17,466 bases of DNA from assembly GCA_017461685.1 (NCBI GenBank), contig JAFTXF010000013.1, positions 1 to 17,466 of the forward strand, given 5' to 3'. This document shows, piece by piece, positions 6,727 through 14,592 of the stretch (positions are counted from its first letter, which is position 1; the number at the start of each line of letters is the position of its first letter). Source of the stretch: Lachnospiraceae bacterium. Its GTDB lineage: Bacteria; Bacillota; Clostridia; Lachnospirales; Lachnospiraceae. The notes beneath the pieces were generated by a model. That model did no database searches. It saw nothing but the letters and a program-made list of their open reading frames with translations, and had not been told where the DNA came from. A program made the position numbers and the translations under genes.

Positions 6727-8663
6727 TTTGCATTGTATTCATCCATAGAAATGAAATTAGAATATAACTTCATACCTTTGTAACGGAAGTTAGCTACACC
6801 TGATGGAGAATACTGGCTTTCGTATACGTTTAACTTGTTTACGATATATGCCTTTGTAGATACACCGTAAGGAATTGCCAAAGCATGATCAATCAGATAG
6901 CTTTCAGCCTTTGCAAATGCTTCAAATCTCTCTTTTTCCTGATCGGAGCCTGTGATAGCCTTTGCTTCTTCTACTAATGTGAAGTATTCCTTTACTGTAT
7001 CAGCACTTGCTGTATCGTCAACGATTGCATATGCAAGGTATGCATAACGGCCGCCTCTGTGGAAGGTACCGTCGCCATTATCTCTCTGGTAGAATGGCTC
7101 TACCCAGGTTTCAGGGTCAGCATAGTCACCTGCCCAGTTACACTTCATAAACATGTAGTCAGAAGAACGACGTACTGTACTTAAGAAGTTTTCACTTGGA
7201 CCTGCCTCAACAATAATATCAACATAATCTGTGCCAAGTACAGATTCAACCTGCTGCTCTAATACAAGACATTCCTGCTCCCAGTTGGTAGTAGAAGGAT
7301 TGTAACGAACAAGCATCTTGATTGGGAAGGTAGCGCCTGCCTTGGTCAGTTCAGCAATTGCTTTGTCTCTATATGCAATTGCTTCATCTGTATTGTAGAA
7401 ATCAGCTGCCTTAATATCCTTAAAAGCATCTAAAGTTGTATACGCATCTGCACCGTCACGAACGATATTGTTGGTCGGTGTGATTGTGTTCATAATGATA
7501 TCTGCAGGGTCTGCATAATCACCGGTATTTACATAAACAGTATTTACTCTGTTTACTGCACTCATAATGGACTGACGGAAATTCTCGTTATTTACAGCGA
7601 TTTCCCAGTTCCATGGCTCATACTTCTCATCGATAGCATATTCGCCTGTGCCGGTTCTCTGCCAGTCATCGCCCAGCTTGTAAACGTTAAAGTTAAAGCA
7701 ATAGAAATAAGAATAAGATGTATCTTCTCTTTCCATGGAAACCATGTTGCTTGTGGAAGGATCCTTCATCCAGCTGTCAACGATATCAGCGCCAAGTGTT
7801 GTATTGTCAATTTCACCGCGCTTTGCCATTTCAGGGCCTACGGTAGAAGCTTCCGCATTGTAAGTCTTTACGATTTCAGTAATATATACCTTGTCAGCAT
7901 CCCAGTTGTTAGGATTCTTTACATAACGGTGTTCCACCTGAGGTTCCCAATTTGCCATGTAATATGCACCGCAGTAGTACATCTTGTCTTCAGATGTAGC
8001 AAATTCTGAACCGGTCTGCTCTAATAAAGGACCGTATGCAGGCATGAAGCAAACATAACCAAGCATAGATAAGAAGTATGGAACTTCCTTCTCTAAGGTG
8101 TACTGAAGTGTCAATGCATCTACAGCCTTTACACCTACTTCTTCGAAAGCCATGTCGTTAGAAGCATCGTCATCACTTAAAGATGCATAGTAGTCAGTAG
8201 CGTTTAAAATAACGCCCTCTAATAACCACTCTGTATCACTTGCGTTTGCAGGATCCAAAACATACTTCATTGCATCAACAAAGTCCTGTGCTGTAACATC
8301 CGCTACAACTGCTCCTGTATGGTCTAACCACTTCTGGTCGGCACGCAGATTAAAGGTCCAAGTCATGGTAGCTTCATCATAGCTCCAGCTTTCTGCAAGA
8401 CCAGGTACCATAGTACCGTTAGAATCGTAGTCAATTAAGGTATCTACTGTATTTGCTGCAACGGCCTGATCTGCAGAAGTACCGGAAGTCAAATAATTCA
8501 TTGTACCGATTTCACTGCTGTAAAGAACACGGTAAACCGCATCTTCGCCTTCTAATGCAACATTTTCTCCGGAATTCTGATTGCCCGCAGTGTTATTACC
8601 GCATGCAGCCATACCGAATACCATAGCTACGCTTAAAAGAACTGCTAATATTTTCTTTTTCAT
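6717..8663 (-). CDS. oppA: Peptide ABC transporter substrate-binding lipoprotein (SBP_bac_5, OppA/AmiA type)
   Basis: 648 residues from the ATG at 8663. This start is chosen because GAGGAG sits 6 bases upstream and it opens a classic lipoprotein signal: a KKK N-region, a hydrophobic stretch and lipobox MAAC, with C21 the predicted lipidated cysteine. An in-frame ATG at 8738 would put 25 hydrophilic residues before the signal and is rejected. The body has family 5 hallmarks: a VYRVLYSSE-type start, …LAESWSYDEATMTWTFNLRAD…, and …FVDAMKYVLDP…. The length is close to streptococcal AmiA. It captures oligopeptides, here probably murein peptides, outside the membrane and delivers them to OppBC. It follows ykfB after 78 bp and precedes oppB. 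Confidence 0.92.
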   Translation of the reverse strand: MKKKILAVLLSVAMVFGMAACGNNTAGNQNSGENVALEGEDAVYRVLYSSEIGTMNYLTSGTSADQAVAANTVDTLIDYDSNGTMVPGLAESWSYDEATMTWTFNLRADQKWLDHTGAVVADVTAQDFVDAMKYVLDPANASDTEWLLEGVILNATDYYASLSDDDASNDMAFEEVGVKAVDALTLQYTLEKEVPYFLSMLGYVCFMPAYGPLLEQTGSEFATSEDKMYYCGAYYMANWEPQVEHRYVKNPNNWDADKVYITEIVKTYNAEASTVGPEMAKRGEIDNTTLGADIVDSWMKDPSTSNMVSMEREDTSYSYFYCFNFNVYKLGDDWQRTGTGEYAIDEKYEPWNWEIAVNNENFRQSIMSAVNRVNTVYVNTGDYADPADIIMNTITPTNNIVRDGADAYTTLDAFKDIKAADFYNTDEAIAYRDKAIAELTKAGATFPIKMLVRYNPSTTNWEQECLVLEQQVESVLGTDYVDIIVEAGPSENFLSTVRRSSDYMFMKCNWAGDYADPETWVEPFYQRDNGDGTFHRGGRYAYLAYAIVDDTASADTVKEYFTLVEEAKAITGSDQEKERFEAFAKAESYLIDHALAIPYGVSTKAYIVNKLNVYESQYSPSGVANFRYKGMKLYSNFISMDEYNANKK

Positions 8664-8689
8664 AGTTTTCTCCTCTCTCTCACTATGTT

Positions 8690-8719
8690 TATATAGACAT
8701 CCCGAAGGAATTGTCTCAA
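8690..8719 (-). promoter_or_regulatory. Possible internal promoter before oppA
   Basis: On the - strand TTGAGA (8714-8719) and TATATA (8690-8695) are 18 bases apart, between ykfB and oppA. The spacer carries CC-UUCG-GG, a stable tetraloop hairpin, so the same sequence may instead be an mRNA processing structure. Weak evidence. Confidence 0.33.
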
Positions 8720-8741
8720 GATTGTGTTGCACCCTCACTGC

Positions 8742-9821
8742 TTAAAAGCAAGGTGCATTTAAAATGCCGATACCAGGTGTCTCATTCATAATAATATCTG
8801 CACCTTCGTAAATCGGACCGCCCCGGTACGGGTCAATGCTGCAGAGTGACGGACCATCTAAATCCGCTCTGGTAATAATGCCCTTGGCTGCTGCAAAATG
8901 TGCTGCAGCAGAAACGGAAATCTTACTCTCTAACATGCATCCAATCATACACTCTACATGATAAATCTCTGCAATAGAGCAAATCTTTAAGGCTTCGTAA
9001 ATACCACCTGTCTTCATCAGCTTGATGTTAATCAGATCAGCTGCTCCACCCTCTATAATATGAATCGCATCCTCAGCTGAGAACACACTTTCATCGGCCA
9101 GAATAGGCGTATACACATGCTGGGTAACATACTGCATGCCCTTAAAATCATGTGCATGCACCGGCTGCTCTACCAGATCCATGACAATGCCCTTGTCCTC
9201 CATGGTGCTGATAATCTTTACAGCGTCCTTGGCACTCCAGCCCTGATTGGCGTCAATACGAAGGGCGATATCCTCACCTACAGCCTTACGGATGGCTTCA
9301 ATGCGCTTAATATCCTCTAAGCCTTCCTTGCCCACTTTGATCTTTAATATCTTAAAGCCCTGCTCTACAGCCTTTACACTGTCGGAAACCATCTCCTCTA
9401 CCGGATTTACACTGATGGTCAGGTCTGTCTCAATATGGTTTCTGCGGCCGCCTAACACCTTGTAAAGAGGCTGATTCAAACACTTGGCATACAAATCATA
9501 CACTGCCATGTCCACTGCTGCCTTAGCCGTGGTATTCTTTAAAATACAGCTGTGAAGCTTCTGCATAATACCGTCAATGTCCAAAATATCCATCCCGATT
9601 AAATGCGGTGCAATAAACTGCTCAATAGCACAGCGGATACTGCCCAAGGTATCCCCGGTAATCACAGCGGTAGGCGGTGCCTCACCGAATCCCACCTGAC
9701 CGTCGTCTGCAGTAATCTTTATAATCAAATCATTTACACAGTCCACGGTACGGAGGGCTGTTTTAAAAGGTGTTACAAGAGGAATACGAACCTCTCCAAC
9801 CTCAATCTTTGCTATCTTCAT
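8742..9821 (-). CDS. ykfB: L-Ala-D/L-Glu (dipeptide) epimerase, enolase superfamily
   Basis: 359 residues from the ATG at 9821 (AGGGG about 11 bases upstream); an upstream in-frame ATG at 9902 adds 27 residues unlike the family and is rejected. Enolase-superfamily (muconate lactonising subgroup) features: K160-I-K162 and K267 as the catalytic lysine pair across the barrel, metal ligands D190, E218 and D243, and the DLDGP segment (D320, D322) typical of dipeptide epimerases. Residue numbers agree almost exactly with those I recall for B. subtilis YkfB, including R24 in the 20s loop, reported there to contact the glutamate side. The enzyme interconverts L-Ala-D-Glu and L-Ala-L-Glu, letting ordinary peptidases finish murein peptide degradation. 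Its place next to the importer and YkfC supports this substrate. Confidence 0.9.
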   Translation of the reverse strand: MKIAKIEVGEVRIPLVTPFKTALRTVDCVNDLIIKITADDGQVGFGEAPPTAVITGDTLGSIRCAIEQFIAPHLIGMDILDIDGIMQKLHSCILKNTTAKAAVDMAVYDLYAKCLNQPLYKVLGGRRNHIETDLTISVNPVEEMVSDSVKAVEQGFKILKIKVGKEGLEDIKRIEAIRKAVGEDIALRIDANQGWSAKDAVKIISTMEDKGIVMDLVEQPVHAHDFKGMQYVTQHVYTPILADESVFSAEDAIHIIEGGAADLINIKLMKTGGIYEALKICSIAEIYHVECMIGCMLESKISVSAAAHFAAAKGIITRADLDGPSLCSIDPYRGGPIYEGADIIMNETPGIGILNAPCF

Positions 9822-9926
9822 AATATGTATAACCCCTAGTCTATAAATATTTCTCCAGGCATATTCAACCGCATATTCCGTCAGCAGATGTATGCAAGTC
9901 ACCTCTATATAAAATATACGCCTGTC

Positions 9927-10712
9927 TTAACTCATGAAATCAACATCATTGGCCTCATACAGCATCAGGGAAATCTCAGCCATCTCCCTCTCATAGCGGG
10001 CCACATCTGTCTCATTCCCAAGAAACACCAATATAAACGGCTGCTTGGCATATACAATACCCACATCATGGGTAATGCCGGTATCCTCACCTGTCTTGTG
10101 TGCAATCGGGCCATGGTCCGGAAGGGTATGAATATAAAACGGAATCTTGCCGTTCAAGCGCTGATCCTTCAAAACAGAAAGCATGTGCTCACTGGAATCT
10201 GCATCGAACATCTCCCCATTATACAGCATCTCCAAAAAAACACCTAATTCCGCAGGACATACATAATTCTGAATGCCTCTTGCAGACTTCTCTGCATCGT
10301 ACATCTTGCGGTTTAACTGGGTCTTCTCGCAGCCCAGTGCACGAATGCCATCGTTAATGGCGTCCTCACCCAATATATCAATTAAAAAATTCGTAGCAGA
10401 ATTGTCACTCAGAATAATCATCAACGTGTATAAATCCTGAATCGTAACCTCTAAACCGTCATGCATATAAGTCAGTGCACCACAGGACGGAACGCACTTG
10501 GACTTGTCAATGCAAATCATGTCATCCTTGGAAAGAATGCCCTCCTTACACTGACGAACTGCCTCCGCCATAATATATAATTTGATAACACTGGCCGCCA
10601 AAAAGGCCTCATCTTCCTGATATGTAATCACTTCACCGGTAGCCAGATTCTTGTAATAGAAACCGATTTTACCGGGAAGCTTCCGCAATCGACTTAATAT
10701 ATCCTGCTCCAT
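9927..10712 (-). CDS. Beta-lactamase-fold serine hydrolase (class A-like, lacks Glu166), first gene of operon
   Basis: 261 residues from the ATG at 10712, chosen because AAGGAAGG lies about 5 bases upstream; an in-frame ATG at 10778 lacks such a site. Motifs: S41-V-I-K44, S102-D103-N104 and K206-T207-G208. After LNR (133-135), where class A enzymes have Glu166, the sequence continues K-M-Y-D, so the deacylating glutamate is missing. No signal peptide or transmembrane segment is seen. It is a paralogue of the last operon gene: same length class, and the …LMIILSDN…ATN..ID.LG… block is shared. It is first behind the promoter at 10799-10827. I infer a cytosolic peptidase or amidase for muropeptides. 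Regulation by, or protection from, beta-lactams is an alternative. Confidence 0.8.
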   Translation of the reverse strand: MEQDILSRLRKLPGKIGFYYKNLATGEVITYQEDEAFLAASVIKLYIMAEAVRQCKEGILSKDDMICIDKSKCVPSCGALTYMHDGLEVTIQDLYTLMIILSDNSATNFLIDILGEDAINDGIRALGCEKTQLNRKMYDAEKSARGIQNYVCPAELGVFLEMLYNGEMFDADSSEHMLSVLKDQRLNGKIPFYIHTLPDHGPIAHKTGEDTGITHDVGIVYAKQPFILVFLGNETDVARYEREMAEISLMLYEANDVDFMS

Positions 10713-10753
10713 AATTCCTTCCTTTTCTGTATAAATATTCATTTTATTTGTAT

Positions 10754-10789
10754 AAAAAGGGGAATAGTATATATCCACCCCATTTTTAA
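10754..10789 (-). promoter_or_regulatory. Leader hairpin (possible attenuator) of the murein-peptide operon
   Basis: In the 5' leader, about 40 bases before the first start codon, AAAAATGGGG pairs with CCCCTTTTT on the - strand. Inner pairing GATA/TATT surrounds a TATAC loop. The right arm ends in a T5 run, giving an intrinsic-terminator-like shape immediately downstream of the promoter. It could attenuate or stabilise the transcript; no ligand-binding core is recognised. Confidence 0.5.
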
Positions 10790-10798
10790 CTTAGTATG

Positions 10799-10827
10799 AT
10801 TGTATACCATGATACATTCTGTGTCAA
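10799..10827 (-). promoter_or_regulatory. Sigma-A promoter of the murein-peptide operon
   Basis: On the - strand TTGACA (10822-10827, perfect -35) and TACAAT (10799-10804, 5/6 of -10) are separated by 17 bases. The predicted start near 10792 leaves a leader of about 80 bases. This is the best promoter in the window. Confidence 0.8.
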
Positions 10828-10908
10828 TGAAAAATTTGCCTAACTTGTTACTCCGTTATTCTAATAGCCTTATGAATTGTACTGAAATTCCACCCACAAG
10901 ATCTGCTG

Positions 10909-10925
10909 TCGGCAGTTCCTGCCGA
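10909..10925. other. Short perfect hairpin between promoter and germination-gene terminator
   Basis: TCGGCAG (10909-10915) and CTGCCGA (10919-10925) are perfect 7-bp arms around a 3-base loop. There is no T-run on either side, so it is not a standard terminator. It could be an operator or chance. The rest of 10828-10937 shows nothing recognisable. Confidence 0.4.
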
Positions 10926-10937
10926 ATGCACCGCAAC

Positions 10938-10979
10938 AAAAAAAGAAGCAGAGAACTCTTAGTATAAATAGTTCTCTGC
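10938..10979 (-). terminator. Intrinsic terminator of the spoVAF-like gene
   Basis: GCAGAGAACT (10948-10957) pairs perfectly with AGTTCTCTGC (10970-10979). On the - strand the stem is followed by TTCTTTTTTT (10938-10947). It begins 10 bp after the stop codon at 10989. Confidence 0.9.
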
Positions 10980-10988
10980 ATTTCCTTT

Positions 10989-12416
10989 TCAATCCCGTGA
11001 CCCCGGCAGCCGCACTCTAAACAATAGATTTTTCAGTTTCTTCCATTCAAATGGTATCAGCGGATACAAATAACTCTGCTTAGATACCGTCTTGTTGCTG
11101 ATTAATGACAGAAGCAAAATAGCAACTCCTGCAATAAAGCCCCAAACATTAAATATTGAAGTGAGTACCAGATTAATTATTCGCATAAATTTCAAAGCAT
11201 AACCCATTTCATAATTCGGTTGGGTGTAACTTGCGATGGCTACAAATGCCATATACAGCATAACCTCACTGTTAAACCATCCGCTCTTTACCGAAAACTC
11301 CCCAAGTACCAGCGCCGCCATAATACTTAGCGGTGTGCTTAACATATTCGGCGTATTTACTGCGGCCAGCCTGAGACCGTCAATGGCCAGCTCCAATATC
11401 AGAAACTGCAGCACAATCGGCACATTAACATTTTCCTTTACGGCAATAAACTGAAAATTCTCCGGAATCCACTGAGGATTTTGCATCAGCAATAAATACA
11501 ACGGCGAAATGATATACGTTAACACCGTAATAATAAACCGGCTGATACGCAAATACGTACCGGTAATAGGCGGAAAATAATAATCGTCTGCTTCCTCCAC
11601 CACATCAAAAAAGGAAGTCGGCATTACCATAACAGAAGGGGCATTATCTACCAGGATAATAATATTGCCTTCCAGAATCTGTGCCGCTGCGGTATCCGGT
11701 CGCTCGGTATACTTAAATTTCGGAAACGGATTGTACCATTTATGAGGATACAGACACTCCGCAAGGCTCTGCTGATTCATGGTAAGTGCGTCTACTTTGA
11801 TGTTTTTAATTTTATTTTTGATTTCCCGCAGGAACTCCTTATCGACCCTATCCTCCATATAGCAGACAACAATATCCGTCTTGGAGGTTTCACCGGCATT
11901 CATCATCTCCATGCGCAGGTGTCTGTCTCTGATACGCCTTCTGATAAGCGCCGTGTTAAATACAATAGTTTCCACAAAGCCGTCCTTACTTCCGCGCAGG
12001 GTCCTGTCCTTTGCAGGCTCCTCCACACTTCTGGCCGGATAGGTTCTGGAATCGATTAATACTGCCCTGTCATATCCGTCGATCATCAAAACAAACACGC
12101 CTGACAATATGCTGTATTGAATCTTTTCATAGTTATCCGCCAAATCGATTTCCACATAAGGCGCCTTCTTTTTAATCATCCCATGGGCATCCGCCGGCAA
12201 ATCCTCCGGCTTCATATCCATAAAATACTGCAGCATTTTCTGCATCAGTTCATCCTTGCAAAAGCCGTCAATAAAATAAATGCATGCTTCTCTCCCACCC
12301 ACATGTACCACACGATATACCAGGTCAAAGCTTACATCTATCTGCATTGCCTGACTTAAATAATCCATATTTTCCTGCAAATTTGTTGAAATTGTTTTTG
12401 TAGTATTTTCAGACAT
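10989..12416 (-). CDS. spoVAF: SpoVAF-like GerA-family spore germination protein
   Basis: 475 residues from the ATG at 12416, picked because AAGGAG lies 7 bases upstream; an in-frame ATG at 12473 has no good site. The N-terminal cytosolic part (1-285) opens NLQENMDYL…DVSFDLVYR, close to SpoVAF. It has RGSKDGF (141-147), then the GerA-family signature around 240-270 (ERPD…QILEGNIIILVDNAPSVMV). The C-terminal membrane part has about five hydrophobic segments between 291 and 440. GerA-type A subunits sit in the spore inner membrane; B. subtilis SpoVAF is encoded with spoVA and aids germinant-triggered ion release. Here no B or C subunit and no other spoVA gene is adjacent, so it stands alone, flanked by an LCP gene upstream and a terminator downstream. 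A forespore (sigma-G) promoter was looked for and not convincingly found. SpoVAF rather than a germinant-receptor A subunit is my best guess. Confidence 0.82.
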   Translation of the reverse strand: MSENTTKTISTNLQENMDYLSQAMQIDVSFDLVYRVVHVGGREACIYFIDGFCKDELMQKMLQYFMDMKPEDLPADAHGMIKKKAPYVEIDLADNYEKIQYSILSGVFVLMIDGYDRAVLIDSRTYPARSVEEPAKDRTLRGSKDGFVETIVFNTALIRRRIRDRHLRMEMMNAGETSKTDIVVCYMEDRVDKEFLREIKNKIKNIKVDALTMNQQSLAECLYPHKWYNPFPKFKYTERPDTAAAQILEGNIIILVDNAPSVMVMPTSFFDVVEEADDYYFPPITGTYLRISRFIITVLTYIISPLYLLLMQNPQWIPENFQFIAVKENVNVPIVLQFLILELAIDGLRLAAVNTPNMLSTPLSIMAALVLGEFSVKSGWFNSEVMLYMAFVAIASYTQPNYEMGYALKFMRIINLVLTSIFNVWGFIAGVAILLLSLISNKTVSKQSYLYPLIPFEWKKLKNLLFRVRLPGSRD

Positions 12417-12420
12417 AATA

Positions 12421-12462
12421 AAACTCCTTTTCCTGAAATTAGTTTTCCAAGAAAAGGAGTCT
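12421..12462 (-). promoter_or_regulatory. Hairpin sequestering the Shine-Dalgarno of the spoVAF-like gene
   Basis: ACTCCTTTTC (12423-12432 on the + strand) and GAAAAGGAGT (12451-12460) are perfect 10-base reverse complements. In the mRNA the upstream GACTCCTTTTC arm pairs with GAAAAGGAGTT, which contains the AAGGAG site used by the ATG at 12416. The stem extends inward through TTGGAAA/TTTCAG with a bulge. Translation should be low unless the stem is opened. Confidence 0.62.
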
Positions 12463-12537
12463 TTATACTTCATTTCATCTATTTTGGGGTTATTACTATA
12501 AATGATTTGGTCAAATGCGCTTATCTAATCCTTCACA

Positions 12538-13674
12538 TTACTGCTTCAGATACGGCTTTGTATTGGCAGCAATGGTTGCACTGATTTCCTTTACCGTATC
12601 CGTTACTACATATGCTTCCTCGCCATAAATTCTCTCATGAAATTCCGCCACGGCAGCTTCTAAGTCTGTGCAGATAACACTGTCTCCCACATTCTTACCA
12701 AGAGTAGCTCCGGTCCGATACTCCGCGGTTGGAAATCCGCCTTCATCAACTAATGTGTAGGAGCCTAAGTCACTCAAAAGAGTAACGATTTCCTCCAAAT
12801 CTACAGAGGTGTAAAAATCACCGAATACCTCCTCAGCCAGCTTGGTAAGACTCTTTACGTCAATATCCTTTGCTTCGTTTAAAATCGCCTGCAGCACTTC
12901 TCTCTGCCTCTCGGTACGTTTGAAGTCATTATTACCCACCTGACGAATACGGCAATATGCAGTAGCCTGCAAACCGTTCACTTCCTGATATCCCGGTTCC
13001 GTCAGCGGTTCATAAGAAATCTTGAGATTTTCCGCAATGCTGATCTGATAATTGTTGATATGCTTTAACTCATCTGCATCCACGTCAATATATACTCCGC
13101 CGATAGCATCCACCGTATCCATGACACCCTTGAATCCTACTGCAACAAAATCTGTAATATTCAAATCCAGATTCATATTAAGCATATTGATCGCCTGTTT
13201 GGCACCACCTTTTGCATAAGCAGTATTGCACTTATTGTAGGTATCATTGCCCAGATTCAGGTATGTATCACGATACACACTCATCAAATGTACTTCTTTA
13301 GTCGTATTGTTGATGGAAGCCACCATAATCGTGTCACTGCGGGTGCCGCTGGTCAGTGCTCCGATGGTAGAATCCAGACCAAATAACGCAATGGTACGGA
13401 AGGTATCCTTTTCCACTACAATCTCGTCACCGTCTTCTTCTGTTGTCTGCTCCTTGTCCTGCTCTAACAGGCCCTCGTTTATAATAATATCATCAGAGCT
13501 TATCTCTACACGCTTAATACCTTCCTCTTCATCTGTGAATCTGGTGACAAACCACAATACACATAACATAGCGGAAAGCAAAATCACTTCCACACTTAAA
13601 ATAATGAATTTCCTGGTTTTTCTCCCGCTCTTCTTTGGTGCCCCTGCGTTTTCTTTACTGCTTGTACCTTTCAT
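12538..13674 (-). CDS. LCP (LytR-CpsA-Psr) family cell-envelope protein
   Basis: 378 residues. A short basic cytoplasmic N-terminus (1-21) precedes one membrane helix (about 22-45) and an external linker rich in Asp/Glu. The LCP domain then spans about 93-265. Seen in it: RSDTIMVASIN (D114 region), SVYRDTYL with R135, NAYAKGG-like NTAYAKGGAKQ, GGVYIDVD, and CRIRQ…DFKRTERQ. These acidic and arginine residues are the ones that bind the polyprenyl-diphosphate substrate in the family. LCP enzymes transfer anionic glycopolymers such as teichoic acids or capsule from lipid carriers to peptidoglycan. The start is supported by AGGAGGG, 4 bases before ATG. It lies between the HD gene (68-bp gap) and the spoVAF-like gene (121-bp gap). 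Which polymer it attaches cannot be told. Confidence 0.9.
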   Translation of the reverse strand: MKGTSSKENAGAPKKSGRKTRKFIILSVEVILLSAMLCVLWFVTRFTDEEEGIKRVEISSDDIIINEGLLEQDKEQTTEEDGDEIVVEKDTFRTIALFGLDSTIGALTSGTRSDTIMVASINNTTKEVHLMSVYRDTYLNLGNDTYNKCNTAYAKGGAKQAINMLNMNLDLNITDFVAVGFKGVMDTVDAIGGVYIDVDADELKHINNYQISIAENLKISYEPLTEPGYQEVNGLQATAYCRIRQVGNNDFKRTERQREVLQAILNEAKDIDVKSLTKLAEEVFGDFYTSVDLEEIVTLLSDLGSYTLVDEGGFPTAEYRTGATLGKNVGDSVICTDLEAAVAEFHERIYGEEAYVVTDTVKEISATIAANTKPYLKQ

Positions 13675-13702
13675 GTTTCCCTCCTGATATCATATTGACT
13701 TT

Positions 13703-13708
13703 ATTATA
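13703..13708 (-). promoter_or_regulatory. Possible -10 box for the LCP gene
   Basis: A perfect TATAAT on the - strand lies 28 bases upstream of the LCP start, but the hexamer 17 bases upstream of it (GTGATT) is a poor -35. It is preceded by a TGACTTT direct repeat nearby. Weak. Confidence 0.3.
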
Positions 13709-13742
13709 CTGACTTTGTTTTTATAAATCACTTTATACTAAA

Positions 13743-14342
13743 CTACTGTCTGCTATTCAACTTGAAATTTTCTTTATCTACTGCTGAATATATATCCTTG
13801 CCTATTTGGGCTTCGAAATGCTTCTTAAGCAAAAGATTATTGTCCCACTTTGCCTGTGGATAATAGCCATATCTGCGTTTTACATCTCCCATTCGTTCTT
13901 CAATATCCAGTACACTCTCGGGCCCTGCAATGGAATCACATAATTGAATCAGCCTGTCATACTCGTCCATCGTTACTGCGCTTAATGCATCCTGAATCAT
14001 CTTCAATTCTTCCTCAGACGTGTCAAACTTTCCGATATAGCCATCTGTGGTCTCATTATGGAAGGAATGCGTCAGACATATCCTGGCAGCTTCATCATAC
14101 CCCAGGGACATCATATAGGAATACCCATCCGATACGTGTCCCAAATGTCTGACACCGAATTTTCTGCCTATATCATGTAATAGTCCTATTTTATAAGCTT
14201 TATCAGCATCTAATCCATCACATCCTGCTGCTATCCTTTCCGCACAGTGGGCGACTATACGACTATGATTTCCCCAAGGGCCGGGATTACATTTCTCTGC
14301 TTCCCTTAAAAGTTCCTCTGCTTCTTCTCTTGTTGGCAACAT
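13743..14342 (-). CDS. HD-domain phosphohydrolase
   Basis: 199 residues from the ATG at 14342, chosen over the in-frame ATG at 14369 because AGAGGA lies 7 bases upstream of the former. HD-superfamily metal site: H26 (GNHSRIVAHC), H56-D57 (GLLHDIG), H92 in THSFH and D136 in LCDSIAG. The arrangement H…HD…H…D fits a metal-dependent phosphohydrolase acting on nucleotides or similar compounds. It has no RelA/SpoT, GGDEF or tRNA-nucleotidyltransferase partner domain. It is soluble with no signal peptide. It precedes the LCP gene with a 68-bp gap and may share its transcript. The substrate cannot be predicted. Confidence 0.82.
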   Translation of the reverse strand: MLPTREEAEELLREAEKCNPGPWGNHSRIVAHCAERIAAGCDGLDADKAYKIGLLHDIGRKFGVRHLGHVSDGYSYMMSLGYDEAARICLTHSFHNETTDGYIGKFDTSEEELKMIQDALSAVTMDEYDRLIQLCDSIAGPESVLDIEERMGDVKRRYGYYPQAKWDNNLLLKKHFEAQIGKDIYSAVDKENFKLNSRQ

Positions 14343-14518
14343 ATATCTATCCTCTTTGATGCTTTTCATTTTCTATGAAACATTGTGTTTATCATGCATT
14401 GTACTGCTCATACCAACACTATTCGTGCTGACACTTCCCATGTCGGTATTTTATATTAACAGCATACTGTGGAAATATTATTAAAACATTACCGAGATGT
14501 TAGGAAGTTGTAAAACTT

Positions 14519-14567
14519 AAAAAGCACAGACAAAACCAGGTGTTCAAACCTTATCTTGTCCGTGCTT
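14519..14567 (-). terminator. Intrinsic terminator after dut
   Basis: AAGCACAGACAA (14522-14533) pairs with TTGTCCGTGCTT (14556-14567) with one mismatch, and AGGT/ACCT pair inside. On the - strand the stem ends in CTTTTT (T5). It follows the dut stop (14593) by about 25 bp and closes the nrdD-nrdG-dut cluster. The stretch 14343-14518 upstream of the HD gene holds no gene and no clear promoter. Confidence 0.82.
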
Positions 14568-14592
14568 AGTACTACTAAATTTAAATGCTTTC

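Noticed and set aside
9822..9902. N-terminal extension of ykfB to 9902
   Set aside because: The additional 27 residues are absent from the epimerase family and the motif numbering matches B. subtilis YkfB only with the 9821 start.
10822..10840. CodY-box-like AAATTTTTCATT overlapping the operon -35
   Set aside because: Only about half of the AATTTTCWGAAAATT consensus matches; not enough to call an operator, although CodY controls the dpp locus in B. subtilis.
12417..12473. Longer start for the spoVAF-like gene at 12473
   Set aside because: The extra 19 residues do not look like the family, no Shine-Dalgarno precedes that ATG, and AAGGAG is perfectly placed for 12416. The possibility of dual starts is noted under the hairpin finding.
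12480..12537. Sigma-G promoter for the spoVAF-like gene
   Set aside because: Partial matches such as CATTTAT exist, but no pair of hexamers with correct spacing was convincing.
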